From: Actinomycetospora succinea
GTDB lineage: Bacteria > Actinomycetota > Actinomycetes > Mycobacteriales > Pseudonocardiaceae
Direction: 5' to 3'
NCBI RefSeq assembly: GCF_004363095.1
Contig: NZ_SNYO01000002.1
Span: 434,001 to 498,000 of the forward strand
Length of the DNA: 64,000 nucleotides
The notes below the pieces were generated by a model. It worked only from the letters and a program-made list of their open reading frames with translations, was not told where the DNA came from and did not search any database. Made by a program: the position numbers and the translations under genes. This document shows positions 17,873 to 25,964 of the stretch, piece by piece (within the stretch, counting starts at the first letter, position 1; each line of letters begins with the position of its first letter).

Positions 17873-18271
17873 GTGAACGCCATCACCGACCCCGAGCTCG
17901 ACCTGCGCCTCGGCGTCCTCGACGCCGCCGCGACCGAGCGCATCCGGGAGTACGCCACCGCCGCCTTCCTGTGGCGCCGCCTGAGCCAGGCCGACGCGCT
18001 CGACGTGGCCCGCGGCCTGCACTGGCGCGCCGTCGGTCGCGACCTCGCCGCCGGCGCCGCGGAGGTCGTCGACGCCCTGTCCCTCGTCCCGCCCCTGGGG
18101 TCCGAGCGCGCCCGTCTCGCCGCCGTGCTCACGACCCACTGGCAGCTCGACCACGCCGGCCCGGACGCCACGAGCCCCGGCACGCCCCGGCTCGACGACC
18201 TGCGCCGGCTCGGGCGGCGGCTCTCCCTCGCGCTCAACCTGCTCGACAGCGCGCGCACGATCGCCTCATGA
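17873..18271 (+). CDS. helical hypothetical protein, 132 aa
   Basis: A soluble Ala/Leu/Arg-rich protein, predicted largely helical (LDLRLGVLDAAATERIREYATAAFLWRRLSQAD, then WQLDHAGPDATSP and LRRLGRRLSLALNLLDSARTIAS). I recognise no domain or catalytic motif. GAGGAGAAC precedes the GTG at 17873, 10 nt after the FAD enzyme gene. The stop overlaps the next ATG (ATGA), so it is firmly part of the operon. It may be a partner of the oxidoreductase or the OsmC protein. Confidence 0.7.
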   Translation: MNAITDPELDLRLGVLDAAATERIREYATAAFLWRRLSQADALDVARGLHWRAVGRDLAAGAAEVVDALSLVPPLGSERARLAAVLTTHWQLDHAGPDATSPGTPRLDDLRRLGRRLSLALNLLDSARTIAS

Positions 18272-18753
18272 GGACGGACCCGGGCCGCCTGCGCTGGGCC
18301 CGCGAGGACGAGGTGCCCGCGCTGGAGGACCTCATGCTCGAGGCCTCGCTGCTCTGGCCCGACCACCGCGACGACCTGCTCGCGCACCCCGACGCGATCG
18401 AGGTGCCCGTGGACGAGGTGCGGACCCACCGCGTCCGCGTCCACGAGCAGGACGGCGAGGTCACCGGCTTCGCCACCGTGCTGCCGGTGCGCGACGGCGA
18501 GGCCGAGCTCGACGGGCTCTTCGTGCGCCCCGCCCGGATGCGCCACGGCATCGGCGGGCGGCTCGTCGCGGACGCCGCGCAGCGGGCCCGCGACGAGGGC
18601 GCCGTCCGGCTCGCGGTCGTCGCCCAGCCGCGCGCCGCGGTGTTCTACGGCCGCTGCGGGTTCCGGACGGTCGGCGAGACGTCCACGCGGTTCGGTCCGG
18701 CGATCCGGATGCTGTGCGATCTGACCCCACTCGAACGGGCGGCGCGGCCATGA
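18268..18753 (+). CDS. GNAT N-acetyltransferase
   Basis: A 161-residue GNAT protein. An N-terminal acceptor region (LEDLMLEASLLWPDHRDDLLAHP) precedes strand 4 VTGFATVLPVRDGEAELDGLFVRPARMRHGIGGRLVADAAQRARDEG (acetyl-CoA pyrophosphate loop R-x-x-G-I-G-x-R, HGIGGRL), then VRLAVVAQPRAAVFYGRCGF. It overlaps both neighbours by ATGA junctions, the tightest part of the operon. The acceptor substrate is unknown. Confidence 0.87.
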   Translation: MRTDPGRLRWAREDEVPALEDLMLEASLLWPDHRDDLLAHPDAIEVPVDEVRTHRVRVHEQDGEVTGFATVLPVRDGEAELDGLFVRPARMRHGIGGRLVADAAQRARDEGAVRLAVVAQPRAAVFYGRCGFRTVGETSTRFGPAIRMLCDLTPLERAARP

Positions 18754-21281
18754 CCACCGCCTACCGTGGTCTCGTGGGGCAGGTGCTGGAGCGCGGCGAG
18801 GTCCTCGCCGCGCTCGACGCCGCCCTCGCCGACGCGCGGGGCGGCGAGGGCCGCACCGTGCTGCTCGCCGGCGAGGCCGGTCTCGGCAAGACGACCGTGC
18901 TGCGGGCCTGGACCGACACCTTGAGCGATGTCCGCCTCCTCGAGGGCGCCTGCGACGACCTCGTCACCTCCCGCACCCTCGGCCCGTTCCACGACGCCGC
19001 GCTCGACGCCCCCGCCCTGCGCGCCGCGCTCGCCGCGGGCGGCACCGACGCGGTGCACGACGCCGTCCTCGCCGAGCTGTCCCACCCGGTCACCGTCCTC
19101 GTCGTCGAGGACGTGCACTGGGCCGACGAGGCGACGCTCGACGTCCTCGCCGTCGCCGCGCGCCGGGTCGCCCGGCTGCCCGCGGTGCTCGTGCTCAGCT
19201 ACCGCGACGACGAGGTCGACCCGGGCTCGCAGCTCCAGCGCCTGCTCGGCGGCCTGCCCGCCGCCTCGACGCGACGCCCCGCGCTGCGCCCGCTGACGGT
19301 CGGCGCGGTCACCACGCTCGCCGGTGCCGCCGGCCTGCGCGTCCACGCGGCGACGCTGGGCAACCCGTTCCTCGTCACCGAGCTGCTCGCCGCCCAGAGC
19401 GAGGGCCTGCCGGTGTCGGTGCGCGACGCCGTCCTCGCCCGGGTCGCGGACCTCCCCCGCCCCTCCCAGGAGCTGCTCGACCTGCTCGCGGTGATCCCCG
19501 GGCACGCGGACGACGTGCTGCTCGACGCGCTGCGCCCGACCTGGCGCGACGACGTCGAGGCGCCCGAGCGCCGCGGCATCGTGGGGCTCGCGCAGGGCGC
19601 GGTGGCGTTCCGCCACGAGCTCGCCCGCCAGGCCGTGGAGCAGGCGCTGCCGCCGATCCGCCGGCTCGGGCTGGAGCGCGCCGTCCTCGCCGCGCTGCTC
19701 GCGCACGACCCGCCGGACCGGGCGCGCATCCTGCACCACGCGGCGCGCTGCGCCGACGTCGACGCGGTCCTCGCCCACGCCCCGGCCGCCGCCCGCGCCG
19801 CCGCCGCGGCGGGCGCCCACCAGCAGTCGCTCGCCTGGTACGCCCAGCTCGCGCCGCACGCCGAGCGCCTGCCGGCCGCCGAGCAGGCCGCGATCGCCGA
19901 GGAGCACGCCTGGGAGCTCTACACCGCCCACCGCGTCGAGGAGGCGGTCGCGACCGCCCGTCACGCCGTGGCCCTGCGGACCGCGGGCGACGACCCGGGC
20001 GCCACCGTCCGCGCGCTGGTCGGGCTGTCGCGGCACCTCTACATCCGCGGTGACGTCGCCGACGCCGTCGCCACCCTCGACGAGGCGGTCGCCCTGGCTC
20101 CCGAGGACGTGCTCGCCCGCACCCACCGCGGGGTGCTCCACGTGCTCGCCGACCAGGAGGAGGCGGGCCTCGCCGAGCTCGCGGCGGTGCCGCCGACCGC
20201 GCTCGGCACCGTCTACCGGGGCCTGGGGCGGGCGTTCCTCGGCCACGGCGACGGACCGGACATCGTCCGCGAGGGCCTGGACGCCGCGCGGGCCTCGGGC
20301 CACCGCGAGCACGCCGCCCGCGGTTGGACGAGCCTGGTCAAGGCGCTGCGCCGGCTCGGGCGCGACGACGAGGTCGCCGCCGTGGTCGCCGCGGGCCTGG
20401 AGAGCGCCCGCTCGGGCGACTTCCTGTCCCACGGCTACTCGCTCGAGGCGTTCGGGCTGCAGCTCATGGTCGACGACGGGCGCTGGGACGCCGCCGAGGC
20501 CGGCCTGCGCCGCCTCGTCGACACCGTGCCCGAGGCCGGCATCCTCGCCCGGGAGACCCTGCCGCCGCTGGGGCGCCTGCTCGCCCGCCGCGGCGACCCG
20601 GACGCCGACGCCGTCCTCGCCCGGGCGTGGGAGCTCGCGACCCGGTCGGACAGCCTGCCGGTCCTGCTGACCACCGCGGCCGGGCTCGCGGAGAAGGCGT
20701 GGCTCGACGGGGACGGCGAGCGCGAGCACGCCCGGGTCCGCGCGCTGCTCGAGCGCTCACGGCGCCCCGGCCTCGCCGGCGCCCGCGGGGACCTGCTGCG
20801 CCAGGGCCTGCGCGCCGGCGTGCCCGTCGCCCCCGACGAGCCCGTCGCCGACCTCTGGCCCTGGCACGCGCTCGCCCTGACCGGCGATGCAGGAGCCGCC
20901 GCGGCCTGGCCCGCCGGGTCCTACGAGCAGGCGCTGGAGCTCGTCGACGCGGGGGACGAGGAGTCGATCACCGCCGGCCTGCGCATCCTCGACGACCTCG
21001 GCGCGGCGCCCGCGGCCCGGCTGGCGCGCCGCCGGCTGCAGGCGCTCGGCGTGCGCCGCATCCCGCGCGGGCCGCAGGCCGGGACGCGCGCCCACCCGGC
21101 GGGCCTGACCCCGCGCCAGGCCGACATCCTCGCGCTCCTCGCCGACGGCCTGACCAACGCGCAGATCGCCGCGCGCCTCGTGCTGTCGGTCCGCACCGTC
21201 GACCACCACGTCTCGGCCGTGCTCGCGAAGCTCGGCGTCGCCTCGCGGGAGGAGGCCGCGCACCTTTCCCGGAAGGCATGA
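18750..21281 (+). CDS. LuxR-family LAL ATPase transcriptional regulator
   Basis: An 843-residue large ATP-binding LuxR regulator. Walker A GEAGLGKTT lies near residues 38-47 and Walker B VLVVEDVHWADEATLDVL near 115. A long TPR-like helical middle follows, then a C-terminal LuxR HTH (AGLTPRQADILALLADGLTNAQIAARLVLSVRTVDHHVSAVLAKLGVASREEAA, about residues 785-838). LAL proteins activate nearby catabolic or secondary-metabolic operons in response to a ligand sensed by the helical region. ATGA overlap with the GNAT gene makes it last in the OsmC operon, which starts at a TGGGCA-box region, so autoregulation is plausible. A relic of a paralog lies at 13676-13939. Confidence 0.9.
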   Translation: MTTAYRGLVGQVLERGEVLAALDAALADARGGEGRTVLLAGEAGLGKTTVLRAWTDTLSDVRLLEGACDDLVTSRTLGPFHDAALDAPALRAALAAGGTDAVHDAVLAELSHPVTVLVVEDVHWADEATLDVLAVAARRVARLPAVLVLSYRDDEVDPGSQLQRLLGGLPAASTRRPALRPLTVGAVTTLAGAAGLRVHAATLGNPFLVTELLAAQSEGLPVSVRDAVLARVADLPRPSQELLDLLAVIPGHADDVLLDALRPTWRDDVEAPERRGIVGLAQGAVAFRHELARQAVEQALPPIRRLGLERAVLAALLAHDPPDRARILHHAARCADVDAVLAHAPAAARAAAAAGAHQQSLAWYAQLAPHAERLPAAEQAAIAEEHAWELYTAHRVEEAVATARHAVALRTAGDDPGATVRALVGLSRHLYIRGDVADAVATLDEAVALAPEDVLARTHRGVLHVLADQEEAGLAELAAVPPTALGTVYRGLGRAFLGHGDGPDIVREGLDAARASGHREHAARGWTSLVKALRRLGRDDEVAAVVAAGLESARSGDFLSHGYSLEAFGLQLMVDDGRWDAAEAGLRRLVDTVPEAGILARETLPPLGRLLARRGDPDADAVLARAWELATRSDSLPVLLTTAAGLAEKAWLDGDGEREHARVRALLERSRRPGLAGARGDLLRQGLRAGVPVAPDEPVADLWPWHALALTGDAGAAAAWPAGSYEQALELVDAGDEESITAGLRILDDLGAAPAARLARRRLQALGVRRIPRGPQAGTRAHPAGLTPRQADILALLADGLTNAQIAARLVLSVRTVDHHVSAVLAKLGVASREEAAHLSRKA

Positions 21282-21303
21282 GGGCCAGAATTCTCGGGAG
21301 ACC

Positions 21304-21330
21304 TGTCGAGAACGCGCCGGCGGCTCCGTC
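21304..21330 (+). promoter_or_regulatory. candidate ECF42-type promoter before the YCII gene
   Basis: TGTCGA (21304-21309), 17 nt, then CGTC (21327-21330), 41 nt before the YCII start. This matches the TGTCGA (-35) and CGA/TC (-10) pattern I recall for ECF42 sigma factors, and would make the YCII-sigma pair self-activating. A TTCTCG/CGAGAA inverted repeat (21291-21312) overlaps it. Confidence 0.5.
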
Positions 21331-21370
21331 CCCGGGGTGCCAGCCGCACGGACGACGGAGGAGACCGACC

Positions 21371-21790
21371 ATGAGGTACCTGATCCTCAAGCACTACCAG
21401 GGCGGACCGGGGCACCCGGGCATGGACTACACGCCCATGGACCAGTGGAAGCCCGAGGAGGTCGACGCGCACATGCAGTACATGTCCGACTTCGCCTCCC
21501 GCCTGCAGGACACCGGGGAGTTCGTCGACAGCCAGGCGCTCTCGGCCGAGGGCGCGTTCGTGCGCTTCGACGGCGAGGGCAAGCCGCCGGTCACCGACGG
21601 GCCGTTCGCGGAGACCAAGGACCTCATCGCCGGCTGGATGATCATCGACGTGGAGTCCTGGGACCGCGCGCTCGAGCTCGCCGGCGAGCTCTCCGCCGCA
21701 CCCGGGGCCGGCGGACGGCCGATCCACGAGTGGCTCGAGGTCCGGCCGTTCCTCACCGGCGCGCCGGGGAAGTTCGTTGACCACGGCTGA
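21371..21790 (+). CDS. YCII/DGPF-domain protein
   Basis: A 139-residue YCII-related protein. It begins MRYLILKHYQGGPG and carries the family's DGPFAETKDLIAGWMIIDVESWDRALELA motif, ending in IHEWLEVRPFL. DGPF proteins have a dimeric alpha-beta barrel fold related to muconolactone isomerase. Their biochemical role is unknown, but genes of this type are regularly paired with ECF42 sigma factors, as here. Translation is coupled: the sigma gene's TTG lies 14 nt before this stop. Confidence 0.9.
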   Translation: MRYLILKHYQGGPGHPGMDYTPMDQWKPEEVDAHMQYMSDFASRLQDTGEFVDSQALSAEGAFVRFDGEGKPPVTDGPFAETKDLIAGWMIIDVESWDRALELAGELSAAPGAGGRPIHEWLEVRPFLTGAPGKFVDHG

Positions 21791-22928
21791 CCTGCGGGAG
21801 CTCGTGCCCGCGGTCATCGCCGTCCTCGGCCGGCGCGGCGCGGACTTCGCGTCGGCCGAGGACGCGGTGCAGGAGGCGCTCATCCGGGCGCTCGAGACCT
21901 GGGAGGACGACCCGCCCCGCGACCCCAAGGGGTGGCTGGTGGCGGTCGCGTGGCGCAAGTTCCTCGACGCCACCCGGTCCGACACGTCCCGGCGCGGGCG
22001 CGAGGTCGCCGTCGACGCCGAGCCGCCCCCCGAACCGGGGGCGGCCACCGACGACACGCTGCGCCTCTACTTCCTCTGCGCGCACCCCACCCTGCCCTCG
22101 AGCGCCGCGGCGGCGCTGACCCTGCGCGCCGTCGGCGGCCTGACGACCCGGCAGATCGCTGCCGCCTACCTCGTCCCCGAGGCGACGATGGCCCAGCGCA
22201 TCAGCCGGGCCAAGAAGAAGATCACCGGGCTGCCGCTCGACCAGCCCGGCGACCTCGCGACCGTGCTCCGCGTGCTCTACCTCGTGTTCAACGAGGGGTA
22301 CGGCGGCGACAGCCCCGACCACACCGACCTCGCCGCCGAGGCCATCCGCGTCACCCGCCAGCTCGCGGCGCTCACCGACGAGCCCGAGGTCGCGGGCCTG
22401 CTCGCGCTCATGCTGCTGCACCACGCGCGGCGCGACTCCCGCACCGGCCCGCACGGGCGGCTGATCCCGCTCGCCGAGCAGGACCGCTCGCGGTGGGACA
22501 CCGCCCTGATCGCCGAGGGGGTCGGGATCCTGCAGGCGGCGCTGGCCCGCGACCGGCTCGGCGAGTACCAGGCGCAGGCCGCCATCGCCGCGCTGCACGC
22601 CGACGCCCCCAGCGCCGCCGAGACCGACTGGGTCCAGATCGTCGGGTGGTACGACGAGCTGCTGGCGATCACCGACAGCCCGGTCGTGCGCCTCAACCGC
22701 GCGGTGGCGGTCGGCGAGGCCGACGGCGCCGGGGCCGGCCTCGCCGCGCTCGCCGCCGTCGGGCCCGACGTGCCCCGGCGCGCGGCCGTGGCGGCGCACC
22801 TCCACGAGCGCGCCGGCGACCTCGCGCAGGCGGCCCGCCTCTACGCCGAGGCCGCGGGCGTCGCGGCGAGCGTGCCCGAGCGCGACCACCTCACCCGCGA
22901 GGCCGCCCGGGTGCGCCAGCTGCTGTAG
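21777..22928 (+). CDS. ECF42-type RNA polymerase sigma factor with TPR-like extension
   Basis: A 383-residue sigma factor. Region 2 appears as DFASAEDAVQEALIRALETWEDDPPRDPKGWLVAVAWRKFLDATRSD and region 4 as GGLTTRQIAAAYLVPEATMAQRISRAKKKI. A C-terminal helical extension of about 200 residues carries the group's conserved LYLVFNEGYGG and TPR-like repeats. ECF42 sigmas lack anti-sigma factors; the extension is thought to control activity, and the targets are DGPF genes. The TTG start at 21777 overlaps the YCII gene. The 3' end overlaps the convergent monooxygenase gene by 88 nt. Confidence 0.9.
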   Translation: MTTADLRELVPAVIAVLGRRGADFASAEDAVQEALIRALETWEDDPPRDPKGWLVAVAWRKFLDATRSDTSRRGREVAVDAEPPPEPGAATDDTLRLYFLCAHPTLPSSAAAALTLRAVGGLTTRQIAAAYLVPEATMAQRISRAKKKITGLPLDQPGDLATVLRVLYLVFNEGYGGDSPDHTDLAAEAIRVTRQLAALTDEPEVAGLLALMLLHHARRDSRTGPHGRLIPLAEQDRSRWDTALIAEGVGILQAALARDRLGEYQAQAAIAALHADAPSAAETDWVQIVGWYDELLAITDSPVVRLNRAVAVGEADGAGAGLAALAAVGPDVPRRAAVAAHLHERAGDLAQAARLYAEAAGVAASVPERDHLTREAARVRQLL

Positions 22929-24127
22929 GACGCCGCCGCGACCTCGTCCGCCAGGTACTCGGCGTCCGCGCCCACCCCGTCGAGGAAGCTCGACGACCGG
23001 TGGTGCAGCCACTTCAGGCCCAGGAAGTACAGGCCCCCGGCGGCCGTGACGCCCCGGTGCTGCACCGGCTCGCCCGCGTCGTCGAGCACCGGCGCGTGCA
23101 CCCACGAGAAGTCGCGGCGGAAGCCGGTGGCCCAGACGACGCTGGTGATGCCGCCCAGGTCCAGCTCGCGGCCGGCCTCCGCGGCCCACGGCGCCGGACG
23201 CGGCAGGCGGGCCGGCTCGGCGGGCACGTCGAGACCCGCGCGCGCGACGAACCCGTCGACCTTCGCCCGGAACCGCACGGCGTTGTCCTCGGCCTCGGCG
23301 ACCATCGCGGGCAGCGTGTCGTCGAACGCCGCGACGGTGCCGCGCACCCCGACCAGCCGGCCGTGCGGCACGACGCCCTCGGCGACGAGCCGGTGCAGGT
23401 CCAGGTCCCGCGTGCCGCCGGTGAGCACCGCGTTGGGTGTGCGGGTCGCCGACGGGTCGGGCAACGACTCCCGGGTACGGGTGAGCGTGCCCATGCGGTC
23501 CATCCACCAGTAGGTGTCGTGGCCGCGGTAGCGGCGCGGCAGGCACTTGTGGCGCCCTACCGCGAGGTGCACGGTCCGTCCGGCGCGCGCGAGCTCGCCG
23601 GCGATCTGCTGGCCCGACGGGCCGGCGCCGACCACCAGCACACCGCCGGGCGGCAGCGCACCGGGGCGGCGGTAGTCGCGCGTGTGGAGCTGCACGACGT
23701 GCGGGGGCAGGTCCGCGGCGACGACCGGGACGGCGGGCACGTCGAGGTCACCGGTGGCGACGACGACGGCGGGGGCGACGAGGTCACCCCGGTCCGTGCG
23801 GACCCGCCAGCCGTCCGCGTCGGGGTCGACGGCGCGCACGGTGACGCCCTCCCGGACGTCAGCACCCGTGTGCGCGGCGTAGTCGTCGAGCATCGCGACG
23901 ACCTCGCGGCCGGTCATGAACCCGTCCGGGTCGGGCCCCGTGTACGCGCCCTCGGGGAGGCGGGTCTGCCAGTTGGGGCTCAGCAGCGTGAAGGAGTCCC
24001 AGCGCTCGCGGCGCCACCGCTGCCCGACCCGTCCCCGCTCGAGCACCACGTGCCCGACGCCGCGCCGCGTCAGGCACCGGCTCATCGCGAGACCCGCCTG
24101 ACCTGCGCCGATCACGATGGCGTCCAT
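22841..24127 (-). CDS. flavin-containing monooxygenase-like NAD(P)/FAD oxidoreductase
   Basis: A 428-residue two-dinucleotide-fold flavoprotein. The FAD site is MDAIVIGAGQAGLAMSRCL, followed by RWRRERWDSFTLLSPNWQTRLPEG. The NADPH site is GVLVVGAGPSGQQIAGELARAG, with VVVATG and SVVWATGFRRDFSW between and after. This matches CzcO/FMO-like proteins that oxygenate N or S atoms or do Baeyer-Villiger chemistry. The last residues (SSWRTRAASRVRW onward) extend beyond the fold into the overlap with the sigma gene. It is expressed from a TGGGCA-box promoter and diverges from the GNAT/CDO pair. Confidence 0.88.
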   Translation of the reverse strand: MDAIVIGAGQAGLAMSRCLTRRGVGHVVLERGRVGQRWRRERWDSFTLLSPNWQTRLPEGAYTGPDPDGFMTGREVVAMLDDYAAHTGADVREGVTVRAVDPDADGWRVRTDRGDLVAPAVVVATGDLDVPAVPVVAADLPPHVVQLHTRDYRRPGALPPGGVLVVGAGPSGQQIAGELARAGRTVHLAVGRHKCLPRRYRGHDTYWWMDRMGTLTRTRESLPDPSATRTPNAVLTGGTRDLDLHRLVAEGVVPHGRLVGVRGTVAAFDDTLPAMVAEAEDNAVRFRAKVDGFVARAGLDVPAEPARLPRPAPWAAEAGRELDLGGITSVVWATGFRRDFSWVHAPVLDDAGEPVQHRGVTAAGGLYFLGLKWLHHRSSSFLDGVGADAEYLADEVAAASYSSWRTRAASRVRWSRSGTLAATPAASA

Positions 24128-24160
24128 CGCCTTCTCCTCTGTTCGTCGGTGCGGACGACG

Positions 24161-24224
24161 CTAGGGAGACCGCCCGGCGACCGGATCGGCGTCGGCTGCC
24201 CATCCCGGGCGATTGCCCTGCCCA
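24161..24224 (-). promoter_or_regulatory. TGGGCA-box promoter of the flavin monooxygenase
   Basis: On the minus strand: TGGGCA at 24224-24219 and at 24202-24197 (22 nt apart), 31 nt, then CCTAG at 24165-24161 in CCTAGCGTCG. The geometry is the same as at 13534-13596 and 15890-15942. The rest of the interval to the GNAT start (24225-24365) shows no other repeated box. Confidence 0.65.
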
Positions 24225-24365
24225 CCTCCCGACGTGGGGACCGGCATAGGTACCGCCGGCGCGCGAGATGGGGAGCGCTCACCGACGAGGGGGGCGGGTG
24301 GTGCGGCGCACGCTCTGTGACATCGCCGGACACCGAGGCCCGGCGCCACGGAGGAAGGACCCGAC

Positions 24366-24947
24366 ATGGCCGCCCTGCACCTCGTCCCCACCGACGTCAC
24401 CGGTACCGCGACCACCCCGGCGAGCGAGAAACCCCCGTTCCGCCCCCGCGGTCGTGCCCCCGTGACCCTGCGCGAGCTGGGTCCCGACGAGTTCGACGTG
24501 CTCGACGCCGTCTTCGCCGGGCTGTCGGACCACAGCCGCTACCTGCGCTTCCACGGCGCCACCCCGCGCCTGCGCGGTGCCGTTCGCCGCAAGCTCGCCG
24601 CCGTCGACGGGCGCCGGCACCTCGCCGTCGCCGCGTTCGGCCCCGACGGCGAGCCGATCGGCATCGCCCGCCTCATCTCCCTGGGTCTGCGGGACGCGGA
24701 GCTCGCCATCGAGGTCGTCGACGCGTGGCAGGGCCGGGGCGTCGGACGCCGGCTGCTCGCCGCGGTCGCCGTCCTGGGCCGCGAGCAGTGCTACTCGCGC
24801 CTCGTCGCCGACGTGCTGACCGAGAACACCGGGATGCGCGTCCTGCTCGCCTCCGTGCTGCCGATCCTCACCGTCGAGACCGACGGTTACGAGACCACCC
24901 TCACCGCCGACCTGCGCGCCGGGCACCCGGCGTTCGTCGCGGCCTGA
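24366..24947 (+). CDS. GNAT N-acetyltransferase
   Basis: A 193-residue acetyltransferase. A basic, disordered N-terminus of about 30 residues precedes VTLRELGPDEFDVLDAVFAGLSDHSRYLRFHG, a start typical of acyl-CoA-ligase-associated and protein lysine acetyltransferase-like GNATs. ELAIEVVDAWQGRGVGRRLLAAVAVLGREQ carries the acetyl-CoA loop Q-G-R-G-V-G. It lies 14 nt before the cupin gene and probably forms an operon with it. The target is unknown. Confidence 0.87.
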   Translation: MAALHLVPTDVTGTATTPASEKPPFRPRGRAPVTLRELGPDEFDVLDAVFAGLSDHSRYLRFHGATPRLRGAVRRKLAAVDGRRHLAVAAFGPDGEPIGIARLISLGLRDAELAIEVVDAWQGRGVGRRLLAAVAVLGREQCYSRLVADVLTENTGMRVLLASVLPILTVETDGYETTLTADLRAGHPAFVAA

Positions 24948-24961
24948 CACAGGAGTTCGCC

Positions 24962-25489
24962 ATGACCACCGCCCTCATCACCCCGCTGGCCGCCCTGACC
25001 GCCGACCTCGACGCCGCCGTCCGCCACTCGACGCCCGGCCTCGCCCGGGTCGACGCGGTCGGCGACGCCCTGGCCCCGTTCCTCGGCGATCCACGACTGC
25101 TCTCGCCTGCCCAGTGCGTCGGCGACCCCGACCACTACCGCCAGCACCTCCTGCACGTCGCCGACGACGGCGCGTTCTCGCTGGTGGCGCTCGTGTGGCT
25201 GCCCGGCCAGACCACCCCGATCCACGACCACCTCTCGTGGTGCGTGGTCGGCGTCCACGCCGGCGAGGAGCACGAGACGCGCTACCTGCGCGTCGCCGAC
25301 CGCCTCGTCGTCGACGGCGAGGACGTCGCCGGGCCGGGCACGGTCACCGGCCTGCTCCCGCCCGGCGACATCCACAAGGTCACCAACACGGCGTCGACCA
25401 CGACGATCTCGCTGCACGTCTACGGCGTCGACATCCGCAAGCTCGGTTCGAGCATCCGCCGGCGCTACGACCTGCCGGTCCGGGGCTAG
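24962..25489 (+). CDS. cysteine dioxygenase-like cupin
   Basis: A 175-residue cupin resembling type I cysteine dioxygenase. LVALVWLPGQTTPIHDHLSWCVVGVHAGEEHETRYL supplies the first two metal His (HDH), and LLPPGDIHKVTNTASTTTISLHVYGVDI supplies the third His. Such enzymes oxidise cysteine or other thiols to sulfinates with non-haem iron. A Cys four residues after the second His is near, but not exactly at, the position of the Cys-Tyr cofactor Cys of mammalian CDO. Its stop overlaps the convergent YccF gene by 4 nt. Confidence 0.83.
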   Translation: MTTALITPLAALTADLDAAVRHSTPGLARVDAVGDALAPFLGDPRLLSPAQCVGDPDHYRQHLLHVADDGAFSLVALVWLPGQTTPIHDHLSWCVVGVHAGEEHETRYLRVADRLVVDGEDVAGPGTVTGLLPPGDIHKVTNTASTTTISLHVYGVDIRKLGSSIRRRYDLPVRG

Positions 25490-25929
25490 CGACCCGCGCC
25501 GACCGGCGGGGCGGCGCGGTGCCCGTCCACACCGAAGGCGCGCGGGTCGTCGACGTCGACGATCCGGCGCCCGAGCGGGGTGAGCGACACCGGGATCATC
25601 TTGAGGTTCGCCCAGGCGAACGGGATGCCGATGATCGTCACCGCCAGCGCGATCGCGGTGACGACGTGCCCGATCGCGAGCCACCAGCCGGCGACGACGA
25701 ACCAGACGATGTTGCCCAGCGTCGAGCCCACCCCGGCGTCGGCGCGGCGCTCGATGCTGCTGCCGAAGGGCCACAGCGCGAACAGCGCGATCCGGAACGA
25801 CGCGATCCCCCACGGGATCGTGACGATGAGGATGCAGCAGATGACGCCGGCGACGACGTAGCCGAGCGCCATCCACACCCCCGCCAGCACCAGCCAGATG
25901 AGGTTGAGCAGGGTCCGCAGCAGCGCCAT
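25486..25929 (-). CDS. YccF-family membrane protein
   Basis: A 147-residue integral membrane protein with two YccF repeats: LLNLIWLVLAGVWMALGYVVAGVICCILIVTIPWGIASFRIALFALWPFG and LGNIVWFVVAGWWLAIGHVVTAIALAVTIIGIPFAWANLKMIPVSLTPLG. That gives about four transmembrane helices, with a soluble tail of about 25 residues. The function of the family is unknown. The ATG at 25929 starts exactly at the repeat. It lies 36 nt after the transporter gene. Confidence 0.88.
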   Translation of the reverse strand: MALLRTLLNLIWLVLAGVWMALGYVVAGVICCILIVTIPWGIASFRIALFALWPFGSSIERRADAGVGSTLGNIVWFVVAGWWLAIGHVVTAIALAVTIIGIPFAWANLKMIPVSLTPLGRRIVDVDDPRAFGVDGHRAAPPVGAGR

Positions 25930-25964
25930 GACACCAGAGTGCCACCACGCGCCCGGTTCGTCCC

